Origin: Gammaproteobacteria bacterium
GTDB taxonomy: Bacteria; Pseudomonadota; Gammaproteobacteria; Steroidobacterales; XN24
Assembly: GCA_024640085.1 (NCBI GenBank)
Contig: JAHEFR010000071.1
Span: forward strand, 1 to 64,000
Direction: 5' to 3'
Length of the DNA stretch: 64,000 nucleotides
In this document: in pieces, positions 41,575 through 51,270 of the stretch
Numbering within the stretch: position 1 is the first letter of the stretch
How the letters are laid out: each line of letters starts with the position of its first letter
Translations under genes and position numbers: made by a program
Notes under the pieces: model-generated
The model's input: only the letters and a program-made list of their open reading frames with translations
What the model was told of the DNA's origin: nothing
Database searches by the model: none

Positions 41575-42204
41575 TCAGCCGGTCTGGAACACGTTCTGCA
41601 CCCCGTCCAGCACGTACTGCACGGCCAGAGCGGCCAGAACGACACCGAGCAGGCGGCTGATCACGTTCGCCCCAGTGACTCCCATGACTCGCATGATCCG
41701 GGTGGTGGACAACAACAGCACAAGGGTGATGGCGAGGACGCCGAATATGACGGCCAGCACTGACAGGTAAGCCAGCGGCTGACCGCGGGCGTCCACCACA
41801 AACAGGAGAAGCGTGGCCAGGGACCCAGGGCCCGCAATCAGCGGAAACGCCATGGGGAAAACGGAAATATCCTCGCGGTACCGGGCCTCGTCCTGCTCGC
41901 GGACCGTAGTGGAGCGCAGGCCCGACTGGCGCGCGAAAACCATGTCCACGGAGAGCAGGAAGAGCAGCATTCCACCGGCGATCTTGAAGGCGTTGACGGT
42001 CACCCCCAGCGCCTGCAGGACGTAATCGCCCGCAACCGCGAAAACCACGAAGATCAGCGCGGAAATGGCGATGGATTTATACGCCATTCTGCGACGATAT
42101 CCGGGCTCGCCACCACGGGTGAGGGCGGCGAACATGGGCACCAGAGAGATCGGCTCAATGACCAGGAAGAAAACGACGAAGGTCTTGATCAGTTGTTCGA
42201 TCAT
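41575..42204 (-). CDS. MarC family integral membrane protein
   Basis: From the ATG at 42204 the protein is 209 residues with six hydrophobic helices. Family features are VIEPISLVPMFAALTRG near the N-terminus and PLIAGPGSLATLLLF in the middle. MarC family members were once linked to antibiotic resistance, but their transport function is unproven. A TTG-based start five codons upstream is less likely. The gene is divergent from the acidic protein gene at 42340. The spacer holds TATAAAT at about 42253 and a near-perfect palindrome around GAATTC at about 42268-42287. Confidence 0.85.
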   Translation of the reverse strand: MIEQLIKTFVVFFLVIEPISLVPMFAALTRGGEPGYRRRMAYKSIAISALIFVVFAVAGDYVLQALGVTVNAFKIAGGMLLFLLSVDMVFARQSGLRSTTVREQDEARYREDISVFPMAFPLIAGPGSLATLLLFVVDARGQPLAYLSVLAVIFGVLAITLVLLLSTTRIMRVMGVTGANVISRLLGVVLAALAVQYVLDGVQNVFQTG

Positions 42205-42339
42205 TGTGCTTTGCCACACCGGCAGGGTTCTTGCGCCGCTGCTATGCTGCGCTATAAATAGGAAGAGGGCGCCGAATTCGACGCCCCCGTAAACAGAAGG
42301 CGTCGATTATAGCGACACGCCGATATCCGGGGAACACAG

Positions 42340-42633
42340 ATGGCGGCAGAGATTCCAATCATAGGCGACTGGTACCAGAAGCCCAGTGGCGTGCTGTTCG
42401 AGGTCGTCGCCATCGACGATGAGGACGGCACGATCGAGATTCAGCATTTCGACGGCACGATTTCTGAAGTCGACGTGGAAGCATGGATCACGAGTGGATA
42501 CGTGGCTGCGGAAGCCCCGGAGGATTTCACCGGCTCCCTGGATATGGAAGCCGAGGATTCTGGCCTGGACACGGAAGTGGCGGGACACCAGGAATGGGCC
42601 GATCCGCTGGAGTATCTGGACCGGGCGGAATAA
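42340..42633 (+). CDS. Small acidic conserved hypothetical protein
   Basis: The 97-residue acidic protein starts AAEIPIIGDWYQKPSG and resembles DUF6763-type proteins with a short beta-rich domain (VLFEVVAIDDEDGTIEIQHFDGT followed by an acidic tail). I know of no function. Its compact, conserved start and coding-like composition support it as a real gene. It is convergent with the Rieske gene, three bases apart. Confidence 0.7.
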   Translation: MAAEIPIIGDWYQKPSGVLFEVVAIDDEDGTIEIQHFDGTISEVDVEAWITSGYVAAEAPEDFTGSLDMEAEDSGLDTEVAGHQEWADPLEYLDRAE

Positions 42634-42636
42634 ACG

Positions 42637-43008
42637 TCAGTCCGGGTAGACCACGACCTCCCCCGCTTCCACCGATACGCGCAACGGCGCCAGCGAGCGG
42701 CCGGGGCAGGGCCCGCCAATGCATTTCCCGCTCTCGATTTCGAATGTGGCACCGTGAACCGAACACAGGATGAGATCCCGTTGCTTGGAGAGGAAGGCAT
42801 GGGGTTTCCAGTGCAGCGGGTTGCCGGCATGAGGACAAACATTGCGGTAAGCGAACACCGCCTTGCCCTTCCTGACCACAAAAGCCGTATGGCCCTCCGT
42901 CGGCTGGTCGAGCGAAAAACCACGGGCGTCCCGCTCACCGAGTTCCTCCAGGCGGCAGACCGGCACGCGCCTCTGCCTCATCTCGCTGTCGCCGGGCCTG
43001 GCCGCCAT
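42637..43008 (-). CDS. Rieske [2Fe-2S] ferredoxin-type protein
   Basis: The 123-residue protein holds the two cluster motifs NVCPHAGNPL (CxH) and CSVHGATF (CxxH), with the gap typical of small Rieske ferredoxins. It would carry one electron in the cytoplasm, either alone or for a partner oxygenase not seen here. Two starts are possible: 43008 or an inner ATG at 42981. It overlaps nothing and is divergent from the NTF2-like gene across 14 bases, so the promoters must overlap the genes. Confidence 0.9.
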   Translation of the reverse strand: MAARPGDSEMRQRRVPVCRLEELGERDARGFSLDQPTEGHTAFVVRKGKAVFAYRNVCPHAGNPLHWKPHAFLSKQRDLILCSVHGATFEIESGKCIGGPCPGRSLAPLRVSVEAGEVVVYPD

Positions 43009-43022
43009 GGCAGCCCTCCATC

Positions 43023-43424
43023 GTGAGCCTCGCCACGGCAGACGCTGCCGAAACAGAGTTCTACCGTGTTTTTGCCGCCGGCGACCTCGACGGCATGCTG
43101 CGGGTATGGGCCGAGGTCGACAGTGTCGTTTGTGTCCACCCGGGGCAGGAAACGCTGGTTGGACAGTCGTCCGTGGCCGAGAGCTGGCGCGACATCCTCG
43201 GCCCGGCGAGCGGCTTCGACATCGTCTATCAGTGCGTCGCGAGATACGAAAGCGGTGACCTGGCCCTGCATACGGGAGTAGAACAGCTCAGGGTCGACGA
43301 CGAGGAAGTCGCTTCCCTGACGGTGACCAATGGCTTCCTGCGCACCGAAAAGGGATGGCGCATGATCTACCACCACGCCGCGCCCATCCACGCCAGCCAG
43401 GGGCCCGCCGGACCCGTCCACTAG
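43023..43424 (+). CDS. SnoaL/NTF2-like protein
   Basis: The 133-residue product has the alpha-beta pattern of the SnoaL/NTF2-like (YybH-type) fold, with EFYRVFAAGDLDGMLRVWAE at the start and GWRMIYHHAAPI near the end. Such small proteins can be ligand-binding or minor enzymes, and the sequence does not say which. Its end overlaps the stop end of the convergent ampG gene by four bases. Confidence 0.8.
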   Translation: MSLATADAAETEFYRVFAAGDLDGMLRVWAEVDSVVCVHPGQETLVGQSSVAESWRDILGPASGFDIVYQCVARYESGDLALHTGVEQLRVDDEEVASLTVTNGFLRTEKGWRMIYHHAAPIHASQGPAGPVH

Positions 43425-44761
43425 GGCGCGGCCCGCTGACGCCGCATGATGTAGAGGATCAGCACGATCGCGGGCAAGCCAGTCGCCGCCGCATAGACGA
43501 AAAAGACCGCGTAACCCCAGGCCTCCACGACGACCCCGGACCAGCCGCTGATGAACTTTCCCACCACCGACATCAGCGAGCTGAACAAGGCGTACTGGGT
43601 CGCTGTATAAGCTTGGTTGGTCAGCGACGACAGGTATGCGATAAAGGCGACCCCGGCGAGCCCCATGCTGAGGTTGTCGCCGCTGATGGTGAACACAAGT
43701 ATCCGGATATCCGGGCCGGCCAGCGCCAGCAGCACGAACATCAGGTTGGTGAGCGCGAGCATGACGGCGGCAAACAGCATGGTGGGCAAGTTGCCCCAGC
43801 GCGCCACGAGTACGCCACCGAGCCCGGCTCCGACGATGGTCATGAGGAACCCGAAGATCTTGGCCACGCTGGCGATCTCGGACTTGGTGAACCCAAGGTC
43901 GAGGTAGAACGGATTCGCCATAATCCCGAGAACGCGATCGCTGATGTTGAAGGTCAGGATCAGCGCCAACAGGACGATGGCGAACTTTCCGTTGCGCCGG
44001 AAGAACTCCACGAAAGGGGCGATCACCGCCCCGCCGATCCAGTCCGCCGCCCGGGCCAGGCCGCCGGAGTGTCCGCCGCCACGCCAAAGGCGCCGCGTGA
44101 TCTCGGACTCCATGGCGTCCGTCTCCACCCCGCGACGATGCTCCGGCTCCCGGATCACCAGGGTCGTCAGCAGGCCGATGCCCATCAATGCCGCCATGCC
44201 CCGATAGGCCGTCCCCCAGTCGTAGAAATCGGCCAGGTAAAGGGCCCCGGCTCCACCGACCAGCACCGCCGCCCGATACCCCAGGTTGTAGCTAGCGGCC
44301 ATCGCGCCCTGCCGACTGATCTCCACTGCCTCGATTCGATAGGCGTCGATGGTGATGTCCTGGGTGGCAGAGCAAAATGCCACCAGCAGCGCCACGGCCG
44401 CCACCAGGCCAATTTCGGCCGCGGGATCCAGGTGCGACAGAGCTGCCACGCCTGTCAGGATGCCGACCTGGGCCAGCAGCATCCAGGACCGCCGCTGGCC
44501 CATCAGCCGCCCGAGCACGGGCAGCCGCAACCTGTCCACGAATGGCGCCCACAGCACCTTCACCGAGTACATCAATCCGACCCAGGCGAAGAACCCGATT
44601 GTGGCGCGGTCAACGCCATAGTCCCGGAGCCAGGCGGACAGTGTCGAGAAGACAAGGGGAAAAGGCAGCCCAGCAGCGAATCCCAGAAACAGCATGCCGG
44701 CGACTCGCGGGTGCCTGTAGACCTCGATGGAGCTGCGCCAGCCGCGCGACGGATCCCGCAC
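43421..44761 (-). CDS. ampG: AmpG-like muropeptide transporter (MFS)
   Basis: The 446-residue protein has twelve predicted membrane helices. Family-typical sequences include RVAGMLFLGFAAGLPFPLVFSTLSAWLRD and WAPFVDRLRLPVLGRLMGQRRSWM. AmpG imports anhydromuropeptides released from the wall for recycling. In some species it also controls beta-lactamase expression. The gene starts one base after the stop of xthA, and the two are probably co-transcribed. Confidence 0.9.
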   Translation of the reverse strand: MRDPSRGWRSSIEVYRHPRVAGMLFLGFAAGLPFPLVFSTLSAWLRDYGVDRATIGFFAWVGLMYSVKVLWAPFVDRLRLPVLGRLMGQRRSWMLLAQVGILTGVAALSHLDPAAEIGLVAAVALLVAFCSATQDITIDAYRIEAVEISRQGAMAASYNLGYRAAVLVGGAGALYLADFYDWGTAYRGMAALMGIGLLTTLVIREPEHRRGVETDAMESEITRRLWRGGGHSGGLARAADWIGGAVIAPFVEFFRRNGKFAIVLLALILTFNISDRVLGIMANPFYLDLGFTKSEIASVAKIFGFLMTIVGAGLGGVLVARWGNLPTMLFAAVMLALTNLMFVLLALAGPDIRILVFTISGDNLSMGLAGVAFIAYLSSLTNQAYTATQYALFSSLMSVVGKFISGWSGVVVEAWGYAVFFVYAAATGLPAIVLILYIMRRQRAAP

Positions 44762-44762
44762 T

Positions 44763-45545
44763 TCAGGCAGACCCCAGGTCCAGATCGTAATCGATGGTCA
44801 GCGGCGCATGATCCGAATATCGCTTGCGCTTGTAGATGCGGGCGGCGCTGACCGCTTCTCGCAGTCCCGGGGTCACAACCTGATAGTCGATCCGCCACCC
44901 GACGTTCTTCTCCCAGGCCCGGCCACGATTGGACCACCAGGTGTACTGGTCAGGCTCATGGTTGACGACCCGGAAGGCGTCTACGAAACCGACGGGACCA
45001 AAAAGCTCGTCCATCCAGGCCCGCTCCTGGGGCAGGAATCCCGAGTTCTTCTGATTGGCGCGCCAGTTCCTGAGGTCGATAGGCTTGTGGGCGATATTCC
45101 AGTCGCCACACAGGATGTACTCCCGCCGCCGTCGCCGTATCTTGCGGAGCCATGGCATGAACAGATCCAGGAAACGGAACTTGGCCTGTTGCCTGGCCTC
45201 GCTGGAGGAGCCGGAGGGAAGGTAGACCGACGCCACGGACAATCTGCCGAATTGGGCCTCGATGTAACGCCCCTCCCGGTCGAACTCCTCGAATCCCAGC
45301 CCGCGGATGATCCTGTCGGGCGCTCTGCGCGAGTAGATGGCGACACCGCTATACCCTTTCTTCTCGGCGTCGAAGTAATGGCAGTGGAAGGGTCCGGGCC
45401 TGAAGGTTCCGTGGTCCAGCTGGTGCTCCTGGGCCTTGGTTTCCTGTATGCAAATCACATCGGCCCGCTGGGCGGGCAGCCAGCGGAAGAAGCCCTTGCG
45501 TGCGGCCGATCGGATGCCGTTGGCGTTGAGTGAGACGACTCGCAT
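44763..45545 (-). CDS. xthA: Exodeoxyribonuclease III
   Basis: The 260-residue enzyme has the motifs of the AP endonuclease/ExoIII family: VVSLNANGIRSA, ICIQETKAQ (catalytic Glu), LCGDWNIAHKPIDL (Asp and Asn) and YSDHAPLTIDYDL (His at the active site). It cuts abasic sites and removes 3' blocking groups. It lies divergent from pyrE and one base upstream of ampG on the same strand. Confidence 0.94.
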   Translation of the reverse strand: MRVVSLNANGIRSAARKGFFRWLPAQRADVICIQETKAQEHQLDHGTFRPGPFHCHYFDAEKKGYSGVAIYSRRAPDRIIRGLGFEEFDREGRYIEAQFGRLSVASVYLPSGSSSEARQQAKFRFLDLFMPWLRKIRRRRREYILCGDWNIAHKPIDLRNWRANQKNSGFLPQERAWMDELFGPVGFVDAFRVVNHEPDQYTWWSNRGRAWEKNVGWRIDYQVVTPGLREAVSAARIYKRKRYSDHAPLTIDYDLDLGSA

Positions 45546-45635
45546 GGACGATGACCTGGGGAGGAGCGTGTATCATACCGGAGCGCGACTCCAGCGCGCC
45601 CGACCGCTCTCCTGGCCTCCGACGACCGACCAGCC

Positions 45636-46289
45636 ATGCAGGACTATCAGGAAGATTTCATCCGTTTCTGTCTCCAGCGCGGAGTCCTCCGGTTTGGCGA
45701 ATTCACCCTGAAATCGGGACGGGTGAGCCCCTACTTCTTTAACGCCGGCCTGTTCAACAGCGGCGGCGCCGCGCTGGCCCTTGGGCGTTACTATGCCCGG
45801 GCCCTGGTGGAGTCGGGCGCGCGGTACGACATGCTGTTCGGGCCCGCCTACAAGGGGATCCCCCTGGTCACCGCCTGCGCCTCGGCGCTGGCTGAACGAT
45901 TCGATCTCGATGTGCCCTTCGCCTACAACCGGAAGGAAGCCAAGGATCACGGCGAGGGGGGGCAGATTGTTGGCGCTCCTTTATCCGGGCGGGTGCTGAT
46001 CGTCGACGACGTGATCACCGCCGGGACCGCGATCCGGGAGTCCTCCGACCTCATCGCCGCGGCAGGCGCTACGGGGGCAGGCGTGCTCATCGCCCTGGAC
46101 CGCCAGGAGCGGGGTCGCGGTGAGCTGTCCGCGGTCCAGGAAGTGGCGGCGGCCCTGCAGGCGCCCGTGATCAGCATCATCGGGCTTGCAGACCTGATCA
46201 CACATCTGGAGGGCGATCCGGCGCACGGCGGATTGCTCCCCGCCGTCCAGGCCTACCGTGACCGCTACGGTGTCGGAAATGAGACCTGA
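45636..46289 (+). CDS. pyrE: Orotate phosphoribosyltransferase
   Basis: The 217-residue enzyme has the PRPP-binding motif [32 protein letters not shown], the first loop, and the substrate loop [15 protein letters not shown] are also visible. It forms OMP in pyrimidine synthesis. The start [18 protein letters not shown] is typical. It is divergent from xthA across 90 bases, as in many gammaproteobacteria. Confidence 0.95.
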   Translation: MQDYQEDFIRFCLQRGVLRFGEFTLKSGRVSPYFFNAGLFNSGGAALALGRYYARALVESGARYDMLFGPAYKGIPLVTACASALAERFDLDVPFAYNRKEAKDHGEGGQIVGAPLSGRVLIVDDVITAGTAIRESSDLIAAAGATGAGVLIALDRQERGRGELSAVQEVAAALQAPVISIIGLADLITHLEGDPAHGGLLPAVQAYRDRYGVGNET

Positions 46290-46329
46290 GCCTCGCTTGA
46301 TCCGGACAATCTATGCTATATCGAGGCTC

Positions 46330-46929
46330 ATGAAAGCTCTGCATATCATGATTTTCGTCGGGGCGCTGGCCGTCGGCTCCGCTCAGGCGGAAGTGATCAA
46401 GTGCCTGGACAAGGACGGCAACGTCATATTCGCGGACACCATGTCGGCGGAATGCGTCGGGCCGGTTGGGGAGAAAGAGACCGCTGAGGCAACCGGCTCC
46501 CGGGACGAATCCCTGACCAACGACGCGGAACTCCAGCGTCGGGCCGAGAACGCCCGCCAGGCAGAGGCGGACAGGGTGCTGCTGATGACCTATCTCTCCG
46601 TGGAGGAGATCGAGGACGTCCGGGATCGGCGGATCGAGCAAATCGACGCCAGGAATTACGTCACCGAGCGTTACCTGGACCGGTTGAGGGAACAGCTGGT
46701 GGAACTCGAGGCCGCGGCCGCCGAGCAGCCGGCGTCAGATTCGGGGCCCGGCGGTCCTGCGGAGATTCCCGCGGATCTGGAAGCGGACATCAAGTCCACG
46801 CGCGCCTCCATCGAGGACTACGAAGGCCGCCTTGCGGCCGGCGTCGCCGAGCAGGAGCGGATCCGCGAGAAGTTCGCGGCCGACATCGCCCGCTTCGAGG
46901 AACTTGCGGGGGTCACGGCGGGGAACTGA
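46330..46929 (+). CDS. DUF4124-like periplasmic protein with coiled coil
   Basis: From the ATG at 46330 the product is 199 residues. A signal peptide ends GSAQA, then EVIKCLDKDGNVIFADTMSAEC gives the DUF4124-like motif. A charged coiled coil follows (residues about 65-195, rich in Arg, Glu and Ala). The frame is also open 24 codons upstream, but those codons overlap the end of pyrE. No function can be stated. The dut gene is convergent, with a 26-base gap. Confidence 0.75.
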   Translation: MKALHIMIFVGALAVGSAQAEVIKCLDKDGNVIFADTMSAECVGPVGEKETAEATGSRDESLTNDAELQRRAENARQAEADRVLLMTYLSVEEIEDVRDRRIEQIDARNYVTERYLDRLREQLVELEAAAAEQPASDSGPGGPAEIPADLEADIKSTRASIEDYEGRLAAGVAEQERIREKFAADIARFEELAGVTAGN

Positions 46930-46955
46930 ACGAGGTGTCCCCGGGGGTTCCGGGA

Positions 46956-47411
46956 CTAGTGACGCCCGGAGTGGCCGAACCCGCCCGCGCCGCGCTCGCT
47001 CTGCTCAAAATCGTCCACCACCTCGAATCGCGCCTGCACCACCGGCACAAGGACCATCTGCGCGATACGCTCGCCTGGCTTGATGACAAAAGGCTCGGCG
47101 CCGCGATTCCAGCACGACACGAACACCTGGCCCTGGTAGTCGGAATCGATCAGCCCCACCAGGTTCCCCAGCACGATGCCGTGCTTGTGACCCAATCCCG
47201 AGCGGGGCAGCAGCACGGCCGCCAGTGACGGGTCGCCGATGTGGATGGCCATACCCGTGGGCACCAGGAAGGTGTCACCGGGATTGACCGTGATTGCCTC
47301 ATCCAGGCAGGCCCGTAGATCCACCCCCGCCGAGCCCTCCGTGGCGTATTCCGGCAACGGGAACTCGTCCCCCAGGCGGGGGTCCAGGATCTTCAACTGT
47401 ATGACCTGCAC
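46956..47411 (-). CDS. dut: Deoxyuridine 5'-triphosphate nucleotidohydrolase (dUTPase)
   Basis: The 151-residue enzyme has all five trimeric dUTPase motifs: [43 protein letters not shown] and the C-terminal [11 protein letters not shown]. It removes dUTP and supplies dUMP. It is 6 bases downstream of coaBC on the same strand, a conserved pairing (coaBC-dut). Confidence 0.96.
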   Translation of the reverse strand: MQVIQLKILDPRLGDEFPLPEYATEGSAGVDLRACLDEAITVNPGDTFLVPTGMAIHIGDPSLAAVLLPRSGLGHKHGIVLGNLVGLIDSDYQGQVFVSCWNRGAEPFVIKPGERIAQMVLVPVVQARFEVVDDFEQSERGAGGFGHSGRH

Positions 47412-47417
47412 CGGAAC

Positions 47418-48626
47418 CTAACCCTTGCGGCTAGCCGACCGTTCGGCGATCAGCAGAATCAACTGGCGAGCGAGATCTTGCTTGTTCCCCGGGGGCAGTT
47501 CTTGGCCGCCGCCGGGCCAGAGGATCGTCAACCGGTTGTCGTCGCAGTCGAATCCGACCCCCGGACCGACCCGGTTGGCCGCGATCATGTCCAGGCCCTT
47601 GGCCTTGAGCTTAGCCTGGGCATTGGCCTCCACGTCCTGGGTCTCGGCGGCGAACCCGACCATGAATGGCCGGCCCTCCCAGGCCGCGATGGTTGCCAGC
47701 ACGTCAGGATTCCGCGTCAGCGCCAGTTCAAGCTCCCCTGCCGTCTTCTTGATCTTCTGATCCGATGGCGAAACGGGCCTGTAGTCGGCCACCGCCGCCG
47801 CCGCGATGAACACGTCCGCGTCCCGGGCCGCGGCGCTGGCCGCAGCCAGCATCTGCTCGGCCGACTCCACGTCCTGTCGCTCCACACCGGGTGGAGTCGC
47901 CAGATTCACCGGCCCTGCGATGAGTGTGACGGCGGCCCCTTCGAGCCGGGCCGCCCGGGCCACGGCGAATCCCATCTTCCCGGAACTGCGGTTGGTCAGG
48001 TATCTCACCGGGTCGATGGGTTCACGGGTCGGGCCAGCGGTGACGACAACCTTGCGGCCGTCGAGCAACCCCTTTCCGGGATCGAATCGGGCTGCCACTT
48101 CCTCCGCCAGGTCGGGGGGTTCGAGCATACGACCGGGGCCGGTCTCCCCGCAGGCCTGATCTCCGCGGGCGGGTCCGAGGATGCTGACGCCACGTCCCCG
48201 GAGTGTTTCGATGTTGTCGCGGGTGGCAGGGTTGCTCCACATGGCCCGATTCATGGCCGGCGCCAGCAAAACCGGCGCCTCGGTGGCCAGGCACAGGGTC
48301 GCCAGCAGATCGTCGGCCATCCCTGCGGCGAGGCGGGCAATGAAGTCGGCGCTGGCCGGCGCCACAAGCACCACATCCGCCCAGCGCGCCAGCTCGATGT
48401 GACCCATGGCGGCTTCGGCTGCGTCGTCCCAGAGCTCCAGTCGCACGGGGTTGCCGGACACGGCCTGGAAAGTCATGGGCGTCACGAACCGCGCAGCGCC
48501 GGCGGTCATGACCACCTGCACCCGGGCGCCGCGCTCGGTGAGACGGCGCACCAGGTCCGGGCTCTTGTAGGCGGCGATACCACCGGAAACGCCCAGGAGC
48601 ACGTTTTTTCCGTCAAGCTCAGCCAT
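47418..48626 (-). CDS. coaBC: Bifunctional phosphopantothenoylcysteine decarboxylase/phosphopantothenate-cysteine ligase
   Basis: The 402-residue protein fuses CoaC (residues 1-190: [18 protein letters not shown], the active His in [15 protein letters not shown], the PAMNRAMW motif and the catalytic Cys of [11 protein letters not shown]) to CoaB ([26 protein letters not shown] and SDQKIKK). It makes 4'-phosphopantetheine from phosphopantothenate, cysteine and CTP. It is divergent from radC and upstream of dut. Confidence 0.96.
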   Translation of the reverse strand: MAELDGKNVLLGVSGGIAAYKSPDLVRRLTERGARVQVVMTAGAARFVTPMTFQAVSGNPVRLELWDDAAEAAMGHIELARWADVVLVAPASADFIARLAAGMADDLLATLCLATEAPVLLAPAMNRAMWSNPATRDNIETLRGRGVSILGPARGDQACGETGPGRMLEPPDLAEEVAARFDPGKGLLDGRKVVVTAGPTREPIDPVRYLTNRSSGKMGFAVARAARLEGAAVTLIAGPVNLATPPGVERQDVESAEQMLAAASAAARDADVFIAAAAVADYRPVSPSDQKIKKTAGELELALTRNPDVLATIAAWEGRPFMVGFAAETQDVEANAQAKLKAKGLDMIAANRVGPGVGFDCDDNRLTILWPGGGQELPPGNKQDLARQLILLIAERSASRKG

Positions 48627-48705
48627 TTATCCCTGTCTCCGACCGCGGTCAGGGAGCTTATCCTATGCCCGGCCGGTGCGAAACCGGCTCGCCCAGGGAA
48701 GGGAT

Positions 48706-49395
48706 ATGACCGGGAAACCCATTCACGCCTGGCCGGCGGGCGAACGCCCGAGGGAGAAGCTCCTCGAGCGCGGACCGCAGGCCCTGTCCGATGCGGAGCT
48801 CATCGCCGTACTGTTGCGTACCGGTGTTCCCGGCGCCTCGGCCGTTGCCCTGGCCCGTGAACTGCTCACCCGGTTCGCCGGGCTGCGCCCCCTGTTCTCG
48901 GCCGCTCCCGAGGCGGTCTGCTCCACCCCGGGAATTGGTCCGGGCAAGTATGCCCAGCTCCAGGCAGCCCTGGAACTGGCCCGCCGATGCCTGGCGGAAC
49001 CCCTGCGGCGAGGAGCCGTGCTCGATAGCCCGTCCGCGGTAAGAGAGATGCTGCAGGCCAGGCTGCAGGACCGCCCCTATGAGGTTTTCTGTTGCATCTT
49101 CCTGGACAACAGAAATCGGGTGATACGGCTTGAGGAGCTGTTCCGCGGCACCATCGACGGCGCCAGCGTCCATCCGCGGGAGGTCGTGCGCCAGGCGCTG
49201 GTCCTCAACGCCGCCGCCGTTATCCTTGCCCACAATCACCCTTCCGGGGTGGCGGAACCCAGCCAGGCCGACGAGTTCATCACCCGGCGGCTCAAGAGCG
49301 CGCTGGCCCTGGTGGACATCCGGGTCCTGGACCACCTGGTCATCGGCGATGGCACCGCCGTGTCATTCGCCGAAAGGGGGCTGCTGAACGGCTGA
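48706..49395 (+). CDS. radC: RadC-like JAB domain protein
   Basis: From the ATG at 48706 (ribosome binding site GGGAAGGG) it is 229 residues. The zinc-binding JAMM motif lies in [17 protein letters not shown], with an HhH region near [17 protein letters not shown]. RadC was long assumed to act in DNA repair, but this is unproven. The position next to coaBC and before rpmB-rpmG is conserved in gammaproteobacteria. Confidence 0.93.
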   Translation: MTGKPIHAWPAGERPREKLLERGPQALSDAELIAVLLRTGVPGASAVALARELLTRFAGLRPLFSAAPEAVCSTPGIGPGKYAQLQAALELARRCLAEPLRRGAVLDSPSAVREMLQARLQDRPYEVFCCIFLDNRNRVIRLEELFRGTIDGASVHPREVVRQALVLNAAAVILAHNHPSGVAEPSQADEFITRRLKSALALVDIRVLDHLVIGDGTAVSFAERGLLNG

Positions 49396-49490
49396 AAGCC
49401 CCTGCCCGCCTTGCGCGGCGCCCGGCCTGCTGGTATAAAGGCCAGCTCTTTGGGCCGCCCAGCGGCGCCGGATCCTTGAGGAATTCAGCG

Positions 49491-49727
49491 ATGTCGAGAG
49501 TCTGTCAGATCACCGGCAAGCGCCCGATGTCGGGCAACAACGTATCGCATGCCAACAACAAGACACGGCGGCGATTCCTGCCCAACCTGCATACGCACCG
49601 TTTCTGGCTGGAGAGCGAGAAGCGCTACATCAAGCTGCGCGTGTCCCACCAGGGTCTCCGGACCATCGACAAGGTGGGTCTGGAGAAGGTCATAGCCGAC
49701 CTGCGCGCCCGCGGCGAGAAGGTCTGA
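49491..49727 (+). CDS. rpmB: 50S ribosomal protein L28
   Basis: The 78-residue product starts [20 protein letters not shown], diagnostic of bL28, and ends LRARGEKV. The ATG at 49491 is chosen over one five codons earlier because it is the family start. A TATAAAG about 55 bases upstream (near 49434) may be the promoter. rpmG follows 11 bases downstream. Confidence 0.97.
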   Translation: MSRVCQITGKRPMSGNNVSHANNKTRRRFLPNLHTHRFWLESEKRYIKLRVSHQGLRTIDKVGLEKVIADLRARGEKV

Positions 49728-49738
49728 GGAGGTCCGCC

Positions 49739-49894
49739 ATGCGTGACAAGATCCGCCTGATGTCCACGGCCGGGACCGGTTTTTACTACACCACCACCAA
49801 GAACAAGCGCCTCCATCCGGAGAAGCTGGAAGTGCGCAAGTACGATCCCAAGGCCCGCAAGCATGTGGTCTTCAAGGAAACGAAGATCAAGTAA
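49739..49894 (+). CDS. rpmG: 50S ribosomal protein L33
   Basis: This 51-residue gene (ATG at 49739, TAA at 49892-49894) has a ribosome binding site GAGGAGG 6 bases upstream. The product begins [20 protein letters not shown] and ends [11 protein letters not shown], diagnostic of bL33. It lacks the zinc-binding cysteines of the C+ type, so it is the zinc-free form. It is the second gene of the rpmB-rpmG operon, followed by a strong terminator. Confidence 0.97.
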   Translation: MRDKIRLMSTAGTGFYYTTTKNKRLHPEKLEVRKYDPKARKHVVFKETKIK

Positions 49895-49910
49895 AGGCAC
49901 GGCCATGGGC

Positions 49911-49942
49911 AAAAAAAACCCCGCTCACAGCGGGGTTTTTTT
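49911..49942. terminator. Bidirectional rho-independent terminator
   Basis: CCCCGCT, a CAC loop and AGCGGGG form the stem, flanked by eight A on one side and seven T on the other. It can end rpmB-rpmG from the left and the fatty acid desaturase gene from the right. Confidence 0.92.
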
Positions 49943-49960
49943 ATGACTGGACGGAGGCCC

Positions 49961-51154
49961 TCAGGCCATGGCTGCCGGCCCCGTCGTATAACCGCGAAGG
50001 GTCGCCGCGAACTCCTGCAGAGCCCGGATGCCGCTGGCCTCGGCCTGCTGGCACCACTCCTTGATCTGGGCGATGAGGCGCTCGTTGCTGACCACGCCGC
50101 GGCCGTCCCACAGGCGCGTCAACCGCTCGCGGAATTCGTGGACCGTCCTCAGGGCCTGACTGGACTCCAGTAATTCGCCGAGACGGGCCCGGGCACGAGC
50201 ATCGAGCAGGGCCGGCTGCCGGGTCACAAGCAGTCGCGCGCGGCGCGGCAGACTCATCCCCCGATCGCGCAGATTCGCCAGTTCCCGCTTCAGCACCGGC
50301 ACGCTGACGGTCCTGGTGTAGTCCCGCATGACGTGCATGCGGTTGACGATGACGGCACGCGCCGTCTCGAGATCGACCACCTTCCTGCCGGGCTCTACCG
50401 CCGGCCTCGGAGCGACGCGGCGTACATGGGCGAGACCGAGCGCCGACAGGACCCGGATGGCGCCCCAGCCGATGTCCACTTCCCACCGCCGGATCGAGAA
50501 CCTGGCGGAACTCGGGAAAGCGTGGTGATTGTTATGCAACTCCTCGCCGCCGAGGACCAGCCCCCAGGGAACGACGTTGCGGGAGGCATCATCGCATTCG
50601 AAGTTGCGGTAACCCGCATAGTGCCCGACCCCGTTGACGATACCGGCGGCCAGCATGGGCTGGGAAACCATCTGCACGGCGATCATGATGATGCCGGGGA
50701 CGCCGAAGAGCACGAGGCAGGAGATCACAAACAGCCAGATGCCCAGATTCCGGTGCCCGCTGTACAGCCTGTTCTCCAGCCAGTCGTCCGGGGTGCCCCT
50801 GCCGTACTTGCGCAGGGTCTCCGCGTTCGTCGCTTCCTCCTGGTACAGCTCGGCGCCTTCCAGCAGTACCTTCTTCAGTCCCACAATCTGCGGGCTATGG
50901 GGGTCATCCGGCGTCTCGCAACGGGCATGATGCTTGCGATGTATGGCCACCCACTCACGGGTAACGATGCCGGTACTCATCCACAACCAGAAGCGACAGA
51001 AATGCCGGATGGCGGGATGCAGGTCAAGGCCGCGGTGAGCGGCGTCGCGGTGCAGATACAATGTGACCGCGAGAACGGTAATCTGGACCATGATCAGGGA
51101 TACGGCAACGTATCCCCAGACGCTCAGTCCCAGTACGCCATACAGATAATCCAT
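49961..51154 (-). CDS. Fatty acid desaturase (acyl-CoA/acyl-lipid, membrane-bound)
   Basis: The 397-residue protein has the three His boxes of the membrane desaturase family: HRDAAH, HRKHH and HNNHH, separated by hydrophobic helices. It would introduce a cis double bond (often delta-9) in a fatty acyl chain, using a di-iron centre. The extra 120 or so C-terminal residues beyond the core (from about residue 275) are helical and charged, and are seen in related gammaproteobacterial enzymes. It shares the bidirectional terminator with rpmG and is divergent from mutM. Confidence 0.92.
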   Translation of the reverse strand: MDYLYGVLGLSVWGYVAVSLIMVQITVLAVTLYLHRDAAHRGLDLHPAIRHFCRFWLWMSTGIVTREWVAIHRKHHARCETPDDPHSPQIVGLKKVLLEGAELYQEEATNAETLRKYGRGTPDDWLENRLYSGHRNLGIWLFVISCLVLFGVPGIIMIAVQMVSQPMLAAGIVNGVGHYAGYRNFECDDASRNVVPWGLVLGGEELHNNHHAFPSSARFSIRRWEVDIGWGAIRVLSALGLAHVRRVAPRPAVEPGRKVVDLETARAVIVNRMHVMRDYTRTVSVPVLKRELANLRDRGMSLPRRARLLVTRQPALLDARARARLGELLESSQALRTVHEFRERLTRLWDGRGVVSNERLIAQIKEWCQQAEASGIRALQEFAATLRGYTTGPAAMA

Positions 51155-51270
51155 GGACGGAGAGCCCTCCGTGAGTGCGGCCGGGCACTATAGGGAACCA
51201 CGGCCGGCAAAGCAAAATAGACGTTTTCCAGATTAGCGCCGGTCAACAGCCGACGATCAGCCCGCCTATC

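Noticed and set aside
43355-44851. A 498-codon plus-strand frame opposite ampG
   Set aside because: Complement of a clear MFS transporter gene; its composition (Gln, His, Arg rich) is typical of an antisense shadow.
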